Positions 9,749 to 19,615 are shown, numbered from the stretch's first letter. The stretch: 64,000 bases of DNA from Bacteroidaceae bacterium (GCA_017547165.1 JAFYQK010000013.1:1-64000), one strand, 5' to 3'. The notes: generated by a model not told the origin, from the letters alone. Made by a program: numbers and translations.

Positions 9749-9802
9749 AATAATCGGAATAATCAAATTATTCGGAGTAATCAGAGTATTCCAATTATTT
9801 CT
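9749..9802. repeat. Six 9-bp-period repeats in the radA-FAD protein spacer
   Basis: Six consecutive 9-mers fill the spacer: AATAATCGG, AATAATCAA, ATTATTCGG, AGTAATCAG, AGTATTCCA and ATTATTTCT. The shared pattern is A-purine-T-A-x-T-C-x-G. Similar units occur at 5507-5533 and 4187-4213 and, faintly, before radA near 11245-11260. Confidence 0.65.
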
Positions 9803-11209
9803 TTACCCGAATAGCTCTCTTACCGCCTCTGCCACTCGGCGCACGGGTACTATCTCTATGGTGTAGTTCTTTTTGTCAATACTCGATACATTATTATAAG
9901 GTACGAGTATTCGCGAGAAGCCAAGGCGCTGGGCCTCGCTGATGCGCTGCTCTATACGGCTGACAGGACGAATCTCGCCACTGAGCCCCACCTCGCCAGA
10001 CATGGCAACACCGGTATCTATTGGAGAGTCCACACTGCTAGAGAGTACGGCGGCAATGACGCTGAGGTCCAAGGCAGGGTCGGTAACACGAAGTCCGCCT
10101 GCTATATTCAGGAAGACATCCTTTTGTGCTAGTTTAAAGCCCACTCGCTTCTCCAGTATGGCAAGAAGCATGTTTAATCGTTTGCTATCAAAACCTATGG
10201 TGCTTCTCTGTGCCGTGCCATAGGCGGCGGTAGACACCAAAGCTTGAGTCTCTATGAGAAAGGGACGTACACCCTCGATGGCAGAGGCTATGGCCACACC
10301 AGAGAGGCCCTCGCGATTGTCGGAAAGAAGCAGTTCTGATGGGTTGGAGACTTGTCGCAAACCATCATGCCTCATCTCGTAGATACCTAGTTCGGAGGTA
10401 CTTCCGAATCGGTTCTTTATGCTTCGAAGAATGCGGTACATGTAGTGCTGGTCGCCCTCAAACTGAAGAACAGTGTCCACAATGTGTTCCAGAACCTTGG
10501 GACCTGCCAGAGAACCCTCCTTAGTAATGTGTCCAATGAGCAGAATGCTGACTCCGCCCGATTTGGCATAACGTAAGAGCGATGCGGCACATTCTCTTAT
10601 CTGAGAAAGCGATCCAGGACTGGATTCTACTGCCTCGGTAGAGATTGTCTGTATGGAGTCGATAACAACTAGATCAGGTTGTGTTTCCTGTATCTGAAGA
10701 AATATCTGTTCAAGCGATGTCTCGGTAAAAACAAGCATACCTCCATCCTCGGCACTTGCCTTGAGGGGCGACAATCGTTCGGCACGAAGTTTGATCTGTC
10801 GGGCACTTTCCTCACCAGAGACATAAAGCACCTTCTTGTCAATAAGCGCAAGAATAGTCTGCAACACCAAGGTGCTCTTGCCTATACCGGGCTCACCACC
10901 AAGCAACACCAGACTACCAGGCACAAGACCACCGCCAAGAACTCTGTTCAGTTCGCCATCCAACAAGTCCATACGCGGTTCTTGAGTGGCATTGATATCT
11001 GAGAGGGGCATGGGGTTGCGCCGTTTCTCACCATCATCGCCACCGGCTGCCTGCATGGCCATGCGTGTGATGGCAGATTGCGGTTTCTCAGGTTGGATGT
11101 GCATTTCCTTCATGGTGTTCCAACGACCGCAGGCAGGGCACTTGCCCACCCAACGGACAGACTCCTGCCCACAATAGTCACACACATATACTGTCTTCTG
11201 CTTTGCCAT
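9803..11209 (-). CDS. radA: DNA repair protein RadA (Sms)
   Basis: RadA is a RecA-like ATPase/helicase that helps process recombination intermediates. All expected parts are present in the 468 residues: a C4 zinc finger (C10, C13, C24, C27), a Walker A motif GEPGIGKST (105-113), the RadA-specific KNRFG motif (265-269), and a C-terminal Lon-protease-like domain. The gene follows the U32 gene on the minus strand with a 93-bp spacer. Confidence 0.97.
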   Translation of the reverse strand: MAKQKTVYVCDYCGQESVRWVGKCPACGRWNTMKEMHIQPEKPQSAITRMAMQAAGGDDGEKRRNPMPLSDINATQEPRMDLLDGELNRVLGGGLVPGSLVLLGGEPGIGKSTLVLQTILALIDKKVLYVSGEESARQIKLRAERLSPLKASAEDGGMLVFTETSLEQIFLQIQETQPDLVVIDSIQTISTEAVESSPGSLSQIRECAASLLRYAKSGGVSILLIGHITKEGSLAGPKVLEHIVDTVLQFEGDQHYMYRILRSIKNRFGSTSELGIYEMRHDGLRQVSNPSELLLSDNREGLSGVAIASAIEGVRPFLIETQALVSTAAYGTAQRSTIGFDSKRLNMLLAILEKRVGFKLAQKDVFLNIAGGLRVTDPALDLSVIAAVLSSSVDSPIDTGVAMSGEVGLSGEIRPVSRIEQRISEAQRLGFSRILVPYNNVSSIDKKNYTIEIVPVRRVAEAVRELFG

Positions 11210-11302
11210 AGAAAGTATTTTTATAGATGGTCTATAAATCTAGAAATTCTGGATACTCTATATATTTTTTAATAATCGCAGTTTTCCGTTTTCATCTTTT
11301 CG

Positions 11303-13060
11303 TTAATCCTCCAACTCCACCATCATCTGGCACGCCTTGCAATCGAAGCGTAGGAAGAATCTTCTGCCATCAGCACCTCGAAGGTACAAGGGACCACGGA
11401 CGGCATTGGGATTGCGCTTCAAGCATTGGCCCAACTGATAGCGTATGCAATAGCGACATGTCATCAGGGGCGAAGTGCTTATATTTAATGCCTCGGGACA
11501 ACCGAGGTCGGACAATACATTGTTTGAGATCAGAGAATACTTTGTTTGTGGTTCGACAATACTTTGTTCTTCCAGCATCGTCAGCACCTCTCTGCGCCAC
11601 TCTGCCAATCGGCTTCTGGGTATGAACCAAGGACCAGAGAACACTATCTCGATGTCTATGATTTCGTATATCGTTCCGCCCAACTTTGACAGGACATCGC
11701 GGATGGAAGCGGTTTGGTCGGTTCTCGCCTCCTGATGTTCGCACTCAAAGTCCTGATATGCGGTTCTCTCTCCCTGACGAGCAGTAAGGCGGAAACCTGT
11801 CTGGGTTTCTTCCAACAACCAACTGATGGGCAAGAAGCGTCGGGATGTCTGTCCGACAAGTACACTTTCCATCTGTTGGTCCTGATTACGATACACCACA
11901 GTTCCATCCTTCAAGCCTTGGGGCATGCGGTGAGGATACAAGTGATTGCCCTCGGCACGATTTATACGGAAGCCCACCAATTCATCCCTACCCTGCGCAC
12001 CCGCCACATAGCAAAGTCCGTCGCCATTTGCAAAGGATGCCGTGCCGGACACCACGATGTGGTCGCGCCTTATCTCCTTGACGAAGCCCACTCTCTCGCC
12101 CATGCTCTTTGGGGTGATAATATTGCACAGGTCGGCGGTGCGTCCGTTTATGAAGTAGTCGGTAAAACCACGATTGAAACTCCTTTCGGGATTGGGGATG
12201 AATGTAATCTCTACCCTACCCTGCGAGGCTGCTCCGTACTCCTTGCGTCTCTTAAAAATGGCATCCAACTTCTGACGATACCATGCCGTCACATTCTTTA
12301 CATAGAAGGCATCCTTCAGGCGGCCCTCTATCTTCAGGGAGCGTGCACCTGCATCGAGCAGAGCCTCCAGTTGTGCTGTGCGGTTCATATCACGCATGGA
12401 CAGGAGGTAGCGACCTGAGACAAGTTTCTCGCCATCCGCCGTCTCCAGATCGTAGGGCATACGACAGAACTGAGCACACTCTCCACGATTGGCACTACGA
12501 CCATAGCACACCTCGGAGGCATAGCAACGACCATTGTAACTGACGCAGATGGCACCATGGATGAAGACCTCCAGGGGCATCTGGGGTACCTGGTGGTGAA
12601 TGTCTGCAATCTCCTTGATGGTGAGCTCGCGTGCAAGAACCACCTGCTCATAGCCCTCGTTGTAGAGTCTCTGCACCTTCTCTGCCGTGCGGTTGTCCAT
12701 CTGTGTGGAGGCATGCAGAGGAATGGGAGGCATAGATGACAAGGTCCTCAACCTCTCGTCCTGAACTATCAGAGCATCCACACCTATAGCATGCATTCGC
12801 CATGCTAGATCGCGAGCCTCGCGGAGTTCCTCCTCGTTGGCAAGCAGAGTATTCAGCGTGACATACACCTTCACACCAAAGGGATGAGCATAGCGCACCA
12901 CCTGGGCAATGTCCTCGTCGCTATTTCCTGCCGCCGCACGGGCACCATAGCGCAGAGCACCCATATAGACGGCATCGGCACCGTGGTCTATGGCCGCCAA
13001 AGCACATTCCTTGTCACGTGCAGGAGCAAGCAGTTCTATCTTTATTTTATTCAATGGCAT
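11303..13060 (-). CDS. U32-family peptidase-like protein, probable tRNA/rRNA hydroxylation factor
   Basis: The 585-aa protein has a U32 TIM-barrel start ([19 protein letters not shown]) and the family signature [21 protein letters not shown]-terminal cysteine-rich end ([12 protein letters not shown] ... CKACQMM) follows. Known U32 relatives in E. coli (TrhP/YegQ, RlhA/YdcP) hydroxylate tRNA or 23S rRNA bases, so an RNA-modification role is more likely than proteolysis; which RNA is unknown. Residues about 495-517 are encoded by three 22-bp repeat units (11511-11576), an unusual insert. The start overlaps the end of metA by 14 bp, indicating co-transcription. Confidence 0.85.
   Translation of the reverse strand: MPLNKIKIELLAPARDKECALAAIDHGADAVYMGALRYGARAAAGNSDEDIAQVVRYAHPFGVKVYVTLNTLLANEEELREARDLAWRMHAIGVDALIVQDERLRTLSSMPPIPLHASTQMDNRTAEKVQRLYNEGYEQVVLARELTIKEIADIHHQVPQMPLEVFIHGAICVSYNGRCYASEVCYGRSANRGECAQFCRMPYDLETADGEKLVSGRYLLSMRDMNRTAQLEALLDAGARSLKIEGRLKDAFYVKNVTAWYRQKLDAIFKRRKEYGAASQGRVEITFIPNPERSFNRGFTDYFINGRTADLCNIITPKSMGERVGFVKEIRRDHIVVSGTASFANGDGLCYVAGAQGRDELVGFRINRAEGNHLYPHRMPQGLKDGTVVYRNQDQQMESVLVGQTSRRFLPISWLLEETQTGFRLTARQGERTAYQDFECEHQEARTDQTASIRDVLSKLGGTIYEIIDIEIVFSGPWFIPRSRLAEWRREVLTMLEEQSIVEPQTKYSLISNNVLSDLGCPEALNISTSPLMTCRYCIRYQLGQCLKRNPNAVRGPLYLRGADGRRFFLRFDCKACQMMVELED
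11511..11576. repeat. Three 22-bp-period repeats inside the U32 gene
   Basis: On the plus strand three 22-bp units start at 11511, 11533 and 11555. Each opens GACAATACATTGTT, GAGAATACTTTGTT or GACAATACTTTGTT, followed by a variable 8 bp. Three units make 66 bp, so the reading frame is kept (22 codons). The minus-strand core CAAAGTATTGTC nearly equals the core CAAAGTAATGTC of the repeats at 18693-18780. Confidence 0.8.
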
Positions 13061-13964
13061 TTATGTCGTATGGTGTTTCCTGATAAACATAGTAGTTTAG
13101 CCAATTGGTAAAAAGTAGGTTGCCATGTCCGCGCCATGTCACATGCACGCCCTTTTCGGGGTCGTTGTCGGTATAGTAGTTGTAGGGCATCTGTATGGGC
13201 AACCCCTTGCCAAGGTCGCGTTTGTACTCTGTGTCCAGGGTAAGGGGCGAGTATTCGCTATGGCCGGTAACAAAGATTTCCCTGCCACCTCGGGCCATAA
13301 CCATGGACACACCACTCAACGGACTCTCTGCTATTATCTCCAGCTCGGGCACACGCTCAATGTCCTCGCGGCGCACCTCGGTGTGTCGGCTATGAGGCAT
13401 ATTGAACACATCATCAAAGCCACGGAATATGGGCAGACGAGGATTGAGGGGAGTCTGCGGGAAGATGCCAAACATCTTCTCGGGCAGGGGATACTTGGGC
13501 ACTCCGTAGTAGTAGTTCAGTGCCGCCTGAGCCGCCCAGCAGATGAACATGGTGGAGGTGACATTGTGTCGGCACCACTCCATAATCTCCTCCATCTCCT
13601 CCCAGTAGGTCACATCCTCATACTCGAGATGTTCCACAGGTGCACCGGTGATAATCATACCATCGAACTTCTCGTGCTTCATCTCCTCAAAGTCGCGATA
13701 GAACGCCTGCATGTGCTCAATGGGGGTGTTCTTGGATGTGTGCGCCTTCACCTTCATCAGATGAATCTCCATCTGCAAGGGGGTGTTGGACAGGAGACGA
13801 AGCAGGTCCGTCTCTGTGGTTATCTTCAACGGCATCAGGTTGAGGATGGCAATGCGCAGGGGACGAATATCCTGATGCTTCGCCCTCTCGTCGCCAAGCA
13901 CAAAGATGTTCTCTTCCTTGAGATACTCTATCGCTGGCAGTTTATCTGGTAATGTTAATGGCAT
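13047..13964 (-). CDS. metA: Homoserine O-acyltransferase (MetA family), predicted acetyl-CoA-specific
   Basis: This enzyme activates homoserine for methionine synthesis. The 305-aa protein shows the MetA catalytic residues at standard positions: Cys142 in [10 protein letters not shown], and His235 and Glu237 in [10 protein letters not shown]. Residue 111 is Glu ([12 protein letters not shown]). Published work on MetA proteins links Glu111 to acetyl-CoA use and Gly111 to succinyl-CoA use, so O-acetylhomoserine is the predicted product even though the family name is succinyltransferase. The gene starts 10 bp after the ABC-F stop and overlaps the U32 gene. Homoserine comes from thrA nearby, so threonine and methionine synthesis branch here. 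Confidence 0.95.
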   Translation of the reverse strand: MPLTLPDKLPAIEYLKEENIFVLGDERAKHQDIRPLRIAILNLMPLKITTETDLLRLLSNTPLQMEIHLMKVKAHTSKNTPIEHMQAFYRDFEEMKHEKFDGMIITGAPVEHLEYEDVTYWEEMEEIMEWCRHNVTSTMFICWAAQAALNYYYGVPKYPLPEKMFGIFPQTPLNPRLPIFRGFDDVFNMPHSRHTEVRREDIERVPELEIIAESPLSGVSMVMARGGREIFVTGHSEYSPLTLDTEYKRDLGKGLPIQMPYNYYTDNDPEKGVHVTWRGHGNLLFTNWLNYYVYQETPYDINAIE

Positions 13965-13974
13965 GGTCTTTTGT

Positions 13975-15882
13975 TTACTCCATCAGCTCCATCCACCTCT
14001 CTTCGGCAGCGGAGAGTTGTTTTTTTAGTTTTGTATGTTTCTCGTATAATGACATGTCTTGCGAACCAGTCTCAGTGGCCATCTGTTCCTCCAATAAAGC
14101 AATAGCGCCTTCCAGTTGTGACACTTCGGCCTCTGCCTCGGCAAGAGCCTTTTCCCTCTTCTTCTGAGCACGTGCCTGAGCCTTCTGCTCCTCGTAGGAG
14201 AGTTTATTTTCCAAGATAGTTTCCGGTGCCTGTTCCTTTGCCTTGGGAGCTGGAGCCTGAGCCAGACTCTTCACCAACTCTGCCTCGTGCTGACGTATCC
14301 AATCATAGATACCTCCAAGGTATTCACGTACCTTGCCTCCCCCGAATTCATAGACACGCTCCACCAAACCATCAAGAAAATCACGATCATGGCTCACAAT
14401 AATCACTGTGCCATCAAAATCACGAATGGCCTCCTTGAGTACATCCTTGGATTTGAGGTCGAGGTGATTGGTAGGCTCGTCCAAGATAAGCAGATTCACT
14501 GGTTCAAGCAGGAGTTTTATCATCGCCAATCGGGTACGTTCGCCCCCAGAGAGGAACTTTACCTTCTTCTCCGAAGCCTCGCCACCAAACATAAAGGCAC
14601 CCAGGATATCACGTATCTTCAATCGGATATCGCCTCTGGCCACATGGTCAATAGTGTCAAACACAGTGAGTTCGCCGTCAAGCATCTGCGCCTGGTTTTG
14701 AGCAAAGTAGCCTATCTGCACATTGTGACCAACCTTCACCTCTCCGTCAAAGGTAATCTCGTTCATGATGCACTTCACCATGGTGGACTTTCCCTCGCCG
14801 TTCTTACCAACAAAGGCAACCTTCTCACCACGCTTTATGGTCAGGTTCACCTTATCAAAGACAACATGGTCGTACTCCTTGCGTGCCTCGTTGCAAATAA
14901 CGGGATAATCACCGCTTCTTTGCGAACAAGTGAACTTTAGACGCAAGGCCGAATTGTCCACCTCATCTACCTCAACGGGTATCATCTTCTCCAATTGGCG
15001 GATGCGTTGCTGGACCTGTATAGCCTTGGTAGCCTGATAACGGAAACGATCTATAAAAGCCTGTGTATCAGCAATCTCCTTCTGCTGATTCTCATAAGCT
15101 CGCAACTGCTGCTCGCGACGCTCGGCACGCAGGTTGACATACTCGTCATACTTCACACGATAATCATATATGCGTCCGCAACTTATCTCTATGGTACGAT
15201 TAGTTACATTGTTTATGAAGGCACGGTCATGACTCACCAGCATCACGGCACCCGAATAGGCGGAGAGGAACTGTTCCAACCATTGTATTGACTCAATATC
15301 CAGATGGTTAGTAGGTTCGTCAAGCAGAAGCACATCGGGATGCTGAAGAAGAATCTTAGCAAGTTCGACACGCATGCGCCAACCTCCCGAAAACTCACTG
15401 GTGGGACGATCAAGGTCGGTCTGACGGAAGCCCAATCCCATGAGCGTACGCTCCAGTTTGCCCATGTATTCGCTTCCACCCATCATGGCCAATCGCTCGC
15501 TCTCGTGAGTGAAACGCTCGCACAACTGCATGTAGCTCTCACTCTCATAGTCCTCGCGCTCGGCCATCTCGCACTCCATACGCTTGATGTCTTGTTCCAT
15601 CTCATGCAAATGAGCAAAAGCCTTCTCTGCCTCTTGGCGCACGGTACATGTATCGGAGAGCACCATCACCTGGGGTAGGTAACCAATGGTAGCGCCCTTG
15701 GGTACAGAGACGCCACCACCAGTAGGTTGTTCAACCCCGGCTATGATTTTCAGCATGGTCGACTTACCCGCACCATTCTTGCCCACAAGAGCAATACGGT
15801 CGCGGTCGTTCACCACATACGATATATCCGCAAACAACGGACACGCGCTGAATTCAACTGATAATTGATCTATTGAAATCAC
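13975..15882 (-). CDS. ABC-F family ATPase
   Basis: The 635-aa soluble protein has two ABC domains in tandem and no membrane segment. The first has Walker [10 protein letters not shown] near residue 38 and signature FSGGWRMR. The second has Walker [10 protein letters not shown] and signature LSGGERTR followed by [13 protein letters not shown] charged Lys/Glu/Ala-rich C-terminal coiled coil ends the protein. ABC-F proteins act on the ribosome as translation factors; some give antibiotic resistance, but nothing here points to that. It is the first gene of a minus-strand series with metA, the U32 gene and radA. Confidence 0.9.
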   Translation of the reverse strand: MISIDQLSVEFSACPLFADISYVVNDRDRIALVGKNGAGKSTMLKIIAGVEQPTGGGVSVPKGATIGYLPQVMVLSDTCTVRQEAEKAFAHLHEMEQDIKRMECEMAEREDYESESYMQLCERFTHESERLAMMGGSEYMGKLERTLMGLGFRQTDLDRPTSEFSGGWRMRVELAKILLQHPDVLLLDEPTNHLDIESIQWLEQFLSAYSGAVMLVSHDRAFINNVTNRTIEISCGRIYDYRVKYDEYVNLRAERREQQLRAYENQQKEIADTQAFIDRFRYQATKAIQVQQRIRQLEKMIPVEVDEVDNSALRLKFTCSQRSGDYPVICNEARKEYDHVVFDKVNLTIKRGEKVAFVGKNGEGKSTMVKCIMNEITFDGEVKVGHNVQIGYFAQNQAQMLDGELTVFDTIDHVARGDIRLKIRDILGAFMFGGEASEKKVKFLSGGERTRLAMIKLLLEPVNLLILDEPTNHLDLKSKDVLKEAIRDFDGTVIIVSHDRDFLDGLVERVYEFGGGKVREYLGGIYDWIRQHEAELVKSLAQAPAPKAKEQAPETILENKLSYEEQKAQARAQKKREKALAEAEAEVSQLEGAIALLEEQMATETGSQDMSLYEKHTKLKKQLSAAEERWMELME

Positions 15883-15907
15883 AATAATTAATCTTTATTT
15901 CTGCGCA

Positions 15908-15915
15908 CAAATTTA
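15908..15915 (-). promoter_or_regulatory. -7 promoter element of the ABC-F gene
   Basis: The minus strand reads TAAATTTG, a perfect TAnnTTTG match 26 bp before the ATG. It may drive the ABC-F, metA, U32 and radA series. The gap from here to 16063 shows no gene. Confidence 0.5.
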
Positions 15916-16063
15916 CACATTTATTTTTGATTTACTCAACTAATATCAGCTTTATTGTATTTGAGTCAGATAGTTATATGGAATCAAAAATAAAACTACA
16001 AAAAAAAGAGGTGAAAGTTCGCCACTCATGCGGAAGACGATTCTATCATAATGAAGGGAAATG

Positions 16064-16113
16064 CAATAAAAAGTAAGAGTCCCTTGCAAACCAATCGGTT
16101 TAACAAGGGACTC
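16064..16113 (-). terminator. Terminator after tRNA-His
   Basis: A 10-bp stem pairs GAGTCCCTTG (16077-16086) with CAAGGGACTC (16104-16113), with an inner AACC/GGTT pairing. On the minus strand a T-rich tail (TTACTTTTTATT) follows. Confidence 0.8.
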
Positions 16114-16126
16114 GGAGGGAGGGATG

Positions 16127-16201
16127 GGTGACTAGTGGGATTCGAACCCACGACATTCAGAACCACAATCTGACGCTCTAACCGACTGAACTATAGTCAC
16201 C
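16127..16201 (-). tRNA. tRNA-His (GTG)
   Basis: The minus strand folds into a cloverleaf with acceptor stem GTGACTA/TAGTCAC, anticodon GTG in the loop between CAGAT and TTCTG, and a T-loop with GTTCGAATC. An extra 5' G faces C73, the histidine identity pair. A full -33/-7 promoter lies upstream and a terminator downstream, so it is transcribed alone. Confidence 0.97.
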
Positions 16202-16253
16202 ATCTTAGTTAGAATTGCTTTCAGAGAGCAATCTTGCTTTTCTTAAGCGAGTG

Positions 16254-16285
16254 CAAAGGTATGATATTTTAATGATACCGCCAAA
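16254..16285 (-). promoter_or_regulatory. Promoter of tRNA-His
   Basis: The minus strand has -33 TTTG (16282-16285), a 20-bp spacer and -7 TACCTTTG (16254-16261), an ideal Bacteroidota promoter. The stretch around the -7 (plus strand GCGAGTGCAAAGGTATG) is identical, over 17 bp, to that of the initiator tRNA promoter. Confidence 0.85.
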
Positions 16286-16353
16286 TGTATTAGCAACTTT
16301 TTTTGATATTTTATGTATTTCTACAAAAAAAGAGCCGTAATCAAGAACTACAT

Positions 16354-17244
16354 CTACGATTGTGAAGAACTCTCGACAGTATTTTTATAAGCCTGAAGAG
16401 TATTAAGCATCAGCATACAGATTGTCATAGGTCCCACTCCACCTGGCACAGGAGTGATGGCCGAGCAAAGAGGAGCTACTTGCTCGAAGTCAACATCACC
16501 TTGAAGACGGAAACCTGAAGCGCGGGTAGCATCAGGCACACGGGTAGTACCGACATCGATAACAACCGCTCCTGGTTTTACCATGTCGGCGGTAACAAAT
16601 GCAGGGCTTCCTATCGCCGCAATAAGGATGTCAGCCTGGCGACACTCCTGAGCAAGATTATGCGAGTGGGAATGAAGCACCATGACGGTCGAGTCTCCAA
16701 ACTGTTTCTGCATCATGAGCGAAGCCATAGGTTTACCCACGATATTTGATCGTCCTATGATTACCACCTTCTTACCTCTGGTTTCTATATTATAACGTTG
16801 CAAAAGAGTGAGAATGCCAAGCGGTGTTGCCGAGATAAAGGCAGGCAAACCAATGGACATGCGACCTACGTTAACGGGATGAAATCCATCTACATCCTTA
16901 TCGGGACGGATAGCCTCAGTAACCTTTTGCTCGTCAATATGTTTTGGAAGAGGCAACTGAACAATAAAACCATCGATATTGAAATCGTTGTTTAATTGAT
17001 CAACTACTGAAAGCAGTTCTTCTTCGGTAATAGTGTCCTCAAAAGTCAACAGAGTGCTTTGAAAACCGCAAGCCTCGCAAGCAAGAACCTTATTACGGAC
17101 ATAGGTTTCGCTTCCACCATCATGACCAACAAGCACTGCTGCAAGATGTGGCGCACGGCCACCTACGGCAACTATTGCCTCCACCTCGCTCTTTATCTCC
17201 GCCTTGATTTGCGTTGCCGTAGCTTTACCATCTATTATCTGCAT
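16354..17244 (-). CDS. folD: Methylenetetrahydrofolate dehydrogenase / cyclohydrolase
   Basis: FolD interconverts 5,10-methylene-, methenyl- and 10-formyl-tetrahydrofolate, supplying one-carbon units for purines and formyl-Met. The 296-aa length is standard. The substrate motif YVRNK near residue 50-56, the cofactor segment [10 protein letters not shown] and the PGGVGPMT signature near the C-terminus are all present. It lies 67 bp after ffh on the same strand and may share its transcript. Confidence 0.96.
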   Translation of the reverse strand: MQIIDGKATATQIKAEIKSEVEAIVAVGGRAPHLAAVLVGHDGGSETYVRNKVLACEACGFQSTLLTFEDTITEEELLSVVDQLNNDFNIDGFIVQLPLPKHIDEQKVTEAIRPDKDVDGFHPVNVGRMSIGLPAFISATPLGILTLLQRYNIETRGKKVVIIGRSNIVGKPMASLMMQKQFGDSTVMVLHSHSHNLAQECRQADILIAAIGSPAFVTADMVKPGAVVIDVGTTRVPDATRASGFRLQGDVDFEQVAPLCSAITPVPGGVGPMTICMLMLNTLQAYKNTVESSSQS

Positions 17245-17311
17245 AATCTTATCTTTTTAAGGAAAATCCCGAAAAACCTTCAGTTTTTAATTTTCACTTT
17301 TACGTTTCTAA

Positions 17312-18652
17312 TTACATTCTTCCCCTCATCAATGATGCCATCTGCGCCATCTTTGATTTATCGGTCATCATCTTCATCATCTTGCGTGTCTGATCAAACT
17401 GCTTAATGAGACGATTTACCTGCTGAACATCCACACCAGCGCCTTTGGCAATACGCTGACGGCGAGATGTATTAAGACACTCTGGATGTTCACGCTCGTA
17501 GGGGGTCATACTCTGAATGATAGCCTCAATGCCTTTGAAAGCATTATCATCAATATCCACATCCTTCAACGCCTTGCCCACACCAGGAATCATGCTAGCC
17601 AAATCCTTCAGATTACCCATCTTCTTTATCTGCTGAATCTGGTTGTAGAAATCTGAGAAATCAAACTTGTTCTTACGGATCTTTGCCTCGAGTTTCTTTG
17701 CCTCAGCCTCATCGAATTGCTCTTGAGCACGCTCCACCAACGAAACGATATCACCCATGCCCAAAATACGGTCGGCCATACGAGAGGGATGGAATGGATC
17801 AATAGCCTCCATCTTCTCACCAGTGCCAACGAACTTGATGGGTTTATTAACCACGGTACGGATAGATAGTGCCGCACCACCACGAGTATCGCCGTCCAAT
17901 TTGGTGAGAATGACACCGGTATAATCAAGACGATCATTGAATTCCTTTGCGGTATTCACGGCATCCTGACCAGTCATGGCATCAACGACAAACAGAATCT
18001 CGTGAGGGTTGATTGCGTTCTTGATATCACTGATCTGCTGCATCAACTCCTCGTCGATAGCCAGACGACCCGCGGTGTCAACAATAACAACATCATTGGC
18101 CTTTGACTTTGCCTCACGAATGGCATTGAGAGCAACCTGAACGGGATCAGTGGCACCCTGCTCTATATATACGGGCACTCCGACCTGCTCACCCAAAACA
18201 CGCAACTGCTCCATTGCGGCAGGACGGAAGGTGTCGCAGGCAGCCAACAGAGGAGACTTGTGTTTCTTCTCCTTCAACATCTTAGCCAGTTTTCCGCTCA
18301 TGGTGGTCTTACCCGAACCATTCAAACCTGCCATAAGAATGACGGTAGGATCACCGGTGCGACCTGGAAGATTAAGTTCGGCGGTTTCACCACCCATCAA
18401 TTCTGCCAATTCGTCATGAACAATCTTCACCATCAACTGCTGAGGCTTTACGGCGGTGAGCACATTCTGCCCCATAGCTTTCTGCTTCACTGTATCGGTA
18501 AAGTTCTTTGCAACCTTGTAGTTAACGTCAGCATCCAACAATGCACGACGCACATCCTTGAGAGTCTCTGCAACATTGATTTCGGTGATTTTACCCTCAC
18601 CCTTCAATATTTTCCACGAACGTTCGAGGCGTTCCGATAAATTTTCAAACAT
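17312..18652 (-). CDS. ffh: Signal recognition particle protein
   Basis: Ffh binds SRP RNA and signal peptides and targets nascent proteins to the inner membrane. The 446 residues hold an N-domain, a GTPase domain with GLNGSGKTT near residue 108, DTAGR and TKLDGDTRGGAALS, and a methionine-rich M domain ending MMKMMTDKSKMAQMASLM. The gap before it (18653-18748) carries 22-bp-period repeats. Confidence 0.97.
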   Translation of the reverse strand: MFENLSERLERSWKILKGEGKITEINVAETLKDVRRALLDADVNYKVAKNFTDTVKQKAMGQNVLTAVKPQQLMVKIVHDELAELMGGETAELNLPGRTGDPTVILMAGLNGSGKTTMSGKLAKMLKEKKHKSPLLAACDTFRPAAMEQLRVLGEQVGVPVYIEQGATDPVQVALNAIREAKSKANDVVIVDTAGRLAIDEELMQQISDIKNAINPHEILFVVDAMTGQDAVNTAKEFNDRLDYTGVILTKLDGDTRGGAALSIRTVVNKPIKFVGTGEKMEAIDPFHPSRMADRILGMGDIVSLVERAQEQFDEAEAKKLEAKIRKNKFDFSDFYNQIQQIKKMGNLKDLASMIPGVGKALKDVDIDDNAFKGIEAIIQSMTPYEREHPECLNTSRRQRIAKGAGVDVQQVNRLIKQFDQTRKMMKMMTDKSKMAQMASLMRGRM

Positions 18653-18692
18653 ATATTATATTCTTTTTATTAATTTAACATGTCATTTTAGA

Positions 18693-18780
18693 CATCGTAA
18701 TAAATTGACGAAGACACCGTAATGTTTTGCCTCATTCAAAGTAATGTCTCATTGTAAACAAAGTAATGTCTCAACCATTG
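18693..18780. repeat. Four 22-bp-period repeats between the hydrolase gene and ffh
   Basis: Units start at 18693, 18715, 18737 and 18759 on the plus strand, opening CATCGTAATAAATT, CACCGTAATGTTTT, CAAAGTAATGTCTC and CAAAGTAATGTCTC. The last unit and part of the third lie inside the hydrolase coding region, and the hydrolase stop codon is made by the repeat. Confidence 0.8.
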
Positions 18781-19342
18781 GGATAATAACCTTACCCAGC
18801 ACCACTCCATTGAGATAATGCTCACCATCGAAAAGTGTCATTTGGGATTCACCATAATGCTTTCGAAAATCAGGTTGACAATTAACATTCTTATCTTTGG
18901 TTCCAAACAAACCCCACACCAGTTTTTTCTCTTCTGCGGTAATTCCAACAAAACTCTCCTTCTCAACCTCCTTAAATTCCGCAATCATCTGCTTGTCTAC
19001 TTTGAATTCACGCTCACCATCCATGCGCTTGTTGCGAAACTCTTGACGACCCATTCCTCGAAAAGTGAGCAGTTTTGCCATATGAAAAGAAGGATTTACA
19101 AGAATACGTCTGATACCCCGAAGCTGTTCAGCGTACATAGCCCCCATGGAAGTGGCCACGACGAGGTCGGGTTGATGCTCTGCTACATATTCACGTAGAA
19201 AATTTATGGCACGAAGTGGTTCAACGGGAATATCCGGACTGAGCACTTGCACACCTTTGGCATATAAATGATTGCGCAACTGAGTAGCACTACCCGTACT
19301 ACCTGCCGACGCAAAACCATGTATATTAAGTACCTTCATCAC
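18749..19342 (-). CDS. YqiA-like alpha/beta hydrolase (probable esterase)
   Basis: The 197-aa protein starts MMKVLNIHGFASAGSTGSAT, with the HGF oxyanion-region motif of small alpha/beta hydrolases. It has a nucleophile elbow TSMGA with Ser65. A histidine near the end (GEHYLNG) can complete the triad. It resembles the YqiA/UPF0227 group of esterases; the substrate is unknown. The last residues (VETLLCLQ) are encoded by the 22-bp repeat array, so the original C-terminus may have been replaced. It lies between the initiator tRNA terminator and ffh, with no obvious own promoter. Confidence 0.75.
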   Translation of the reverse strand: MMKVLNIHGFASAGSTGSATQLRNHLYAKGVQVLSPDIPVEPLRAINFLREYVAEHQPDLVVATSMGAMYAEQLRGIRRILVNPSFHMAKLLTFRGMGRQEFRNKRMDGEREFKVDKQMIAEFKEVEKESFVGITAEEKKLVWGLFGTKDKNVNCQPDFRKHYGESQMTLFDGEHYLNGVVLGKVIIPMVETLLCLQ

Positions 19343-19367
19343 TTGTTTTTCAATACGTTGCCGTTAT

Positions 19368-19416
19368 AAACTAAAAAGAACTCCCTAGCAAAGAAAATAC
19401 TTTAACCAGGGAGTTC
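19368..19416 (-). terminator. Terminator after initiator tRNA
   Basis: A 9-bp stem pairs GAACTCCCT (19378-19386) with AGGGAGTTC (19408-19416). The minus strand continues with TTTTTAGTTT. Confidence 0.8.
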
Positions 19417-19430
19417 CACCACCACTTCAG

Positions 19431-19503
19431 TTGCGGGGGTCCGACTCGAACGGGCGACCTCCAGGTTATGAGCCTGGCGAGCTACCAACTGCTCCACCCC
19501 GCG
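19431..19503 (-). tRNA. Initiator tRNA-fMet (CAT)
   Basis: The minus strand folds into a tRNA with anticodon CAT. The C1/A72 mismatch (CGCGGGG against CCCCGCA) and the A11-U24 D-stem pair mark it as the initiator. The anticodon stem is CCAGG/CCTGG, so pair 29-41 is A-U where most bacterial initiators have G-C. The T-stem (GCCCG/CGGAC) has a C50-A64 mismatch. No CCA is encoded. Confidence 0.93.
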
Positions 19504-19557
19504 ATATTATAACTACGAAACAAGTAAGCAACACATGTCGTCCCTTGTTTGCGAGTG

Positions 19558-19589
19558 CAAAGGTATGTCTTTTTTCTTTTACTGCCAAA
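19558..19589 (-). promoter_or_regulatory. Promoter of initiator tRNA
   Basis: The minus strand has -33 TTTG (19586-19589), a 20-bp spacer and -7 TACCTTTG (19558-19565). It is nearly the same module as the tRNA-His promoter. Confidence 0.85.
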
Positions 19590-19615
19590 TGTTTTACTAA
19601 AAAAATACAAAATAA

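Noticed and set aside
13125-13952. 275-aa open frame antisense to metA
   Set aside because: The metA frame has all catalytic residues in place; the antisense frame has no recognisable domain.
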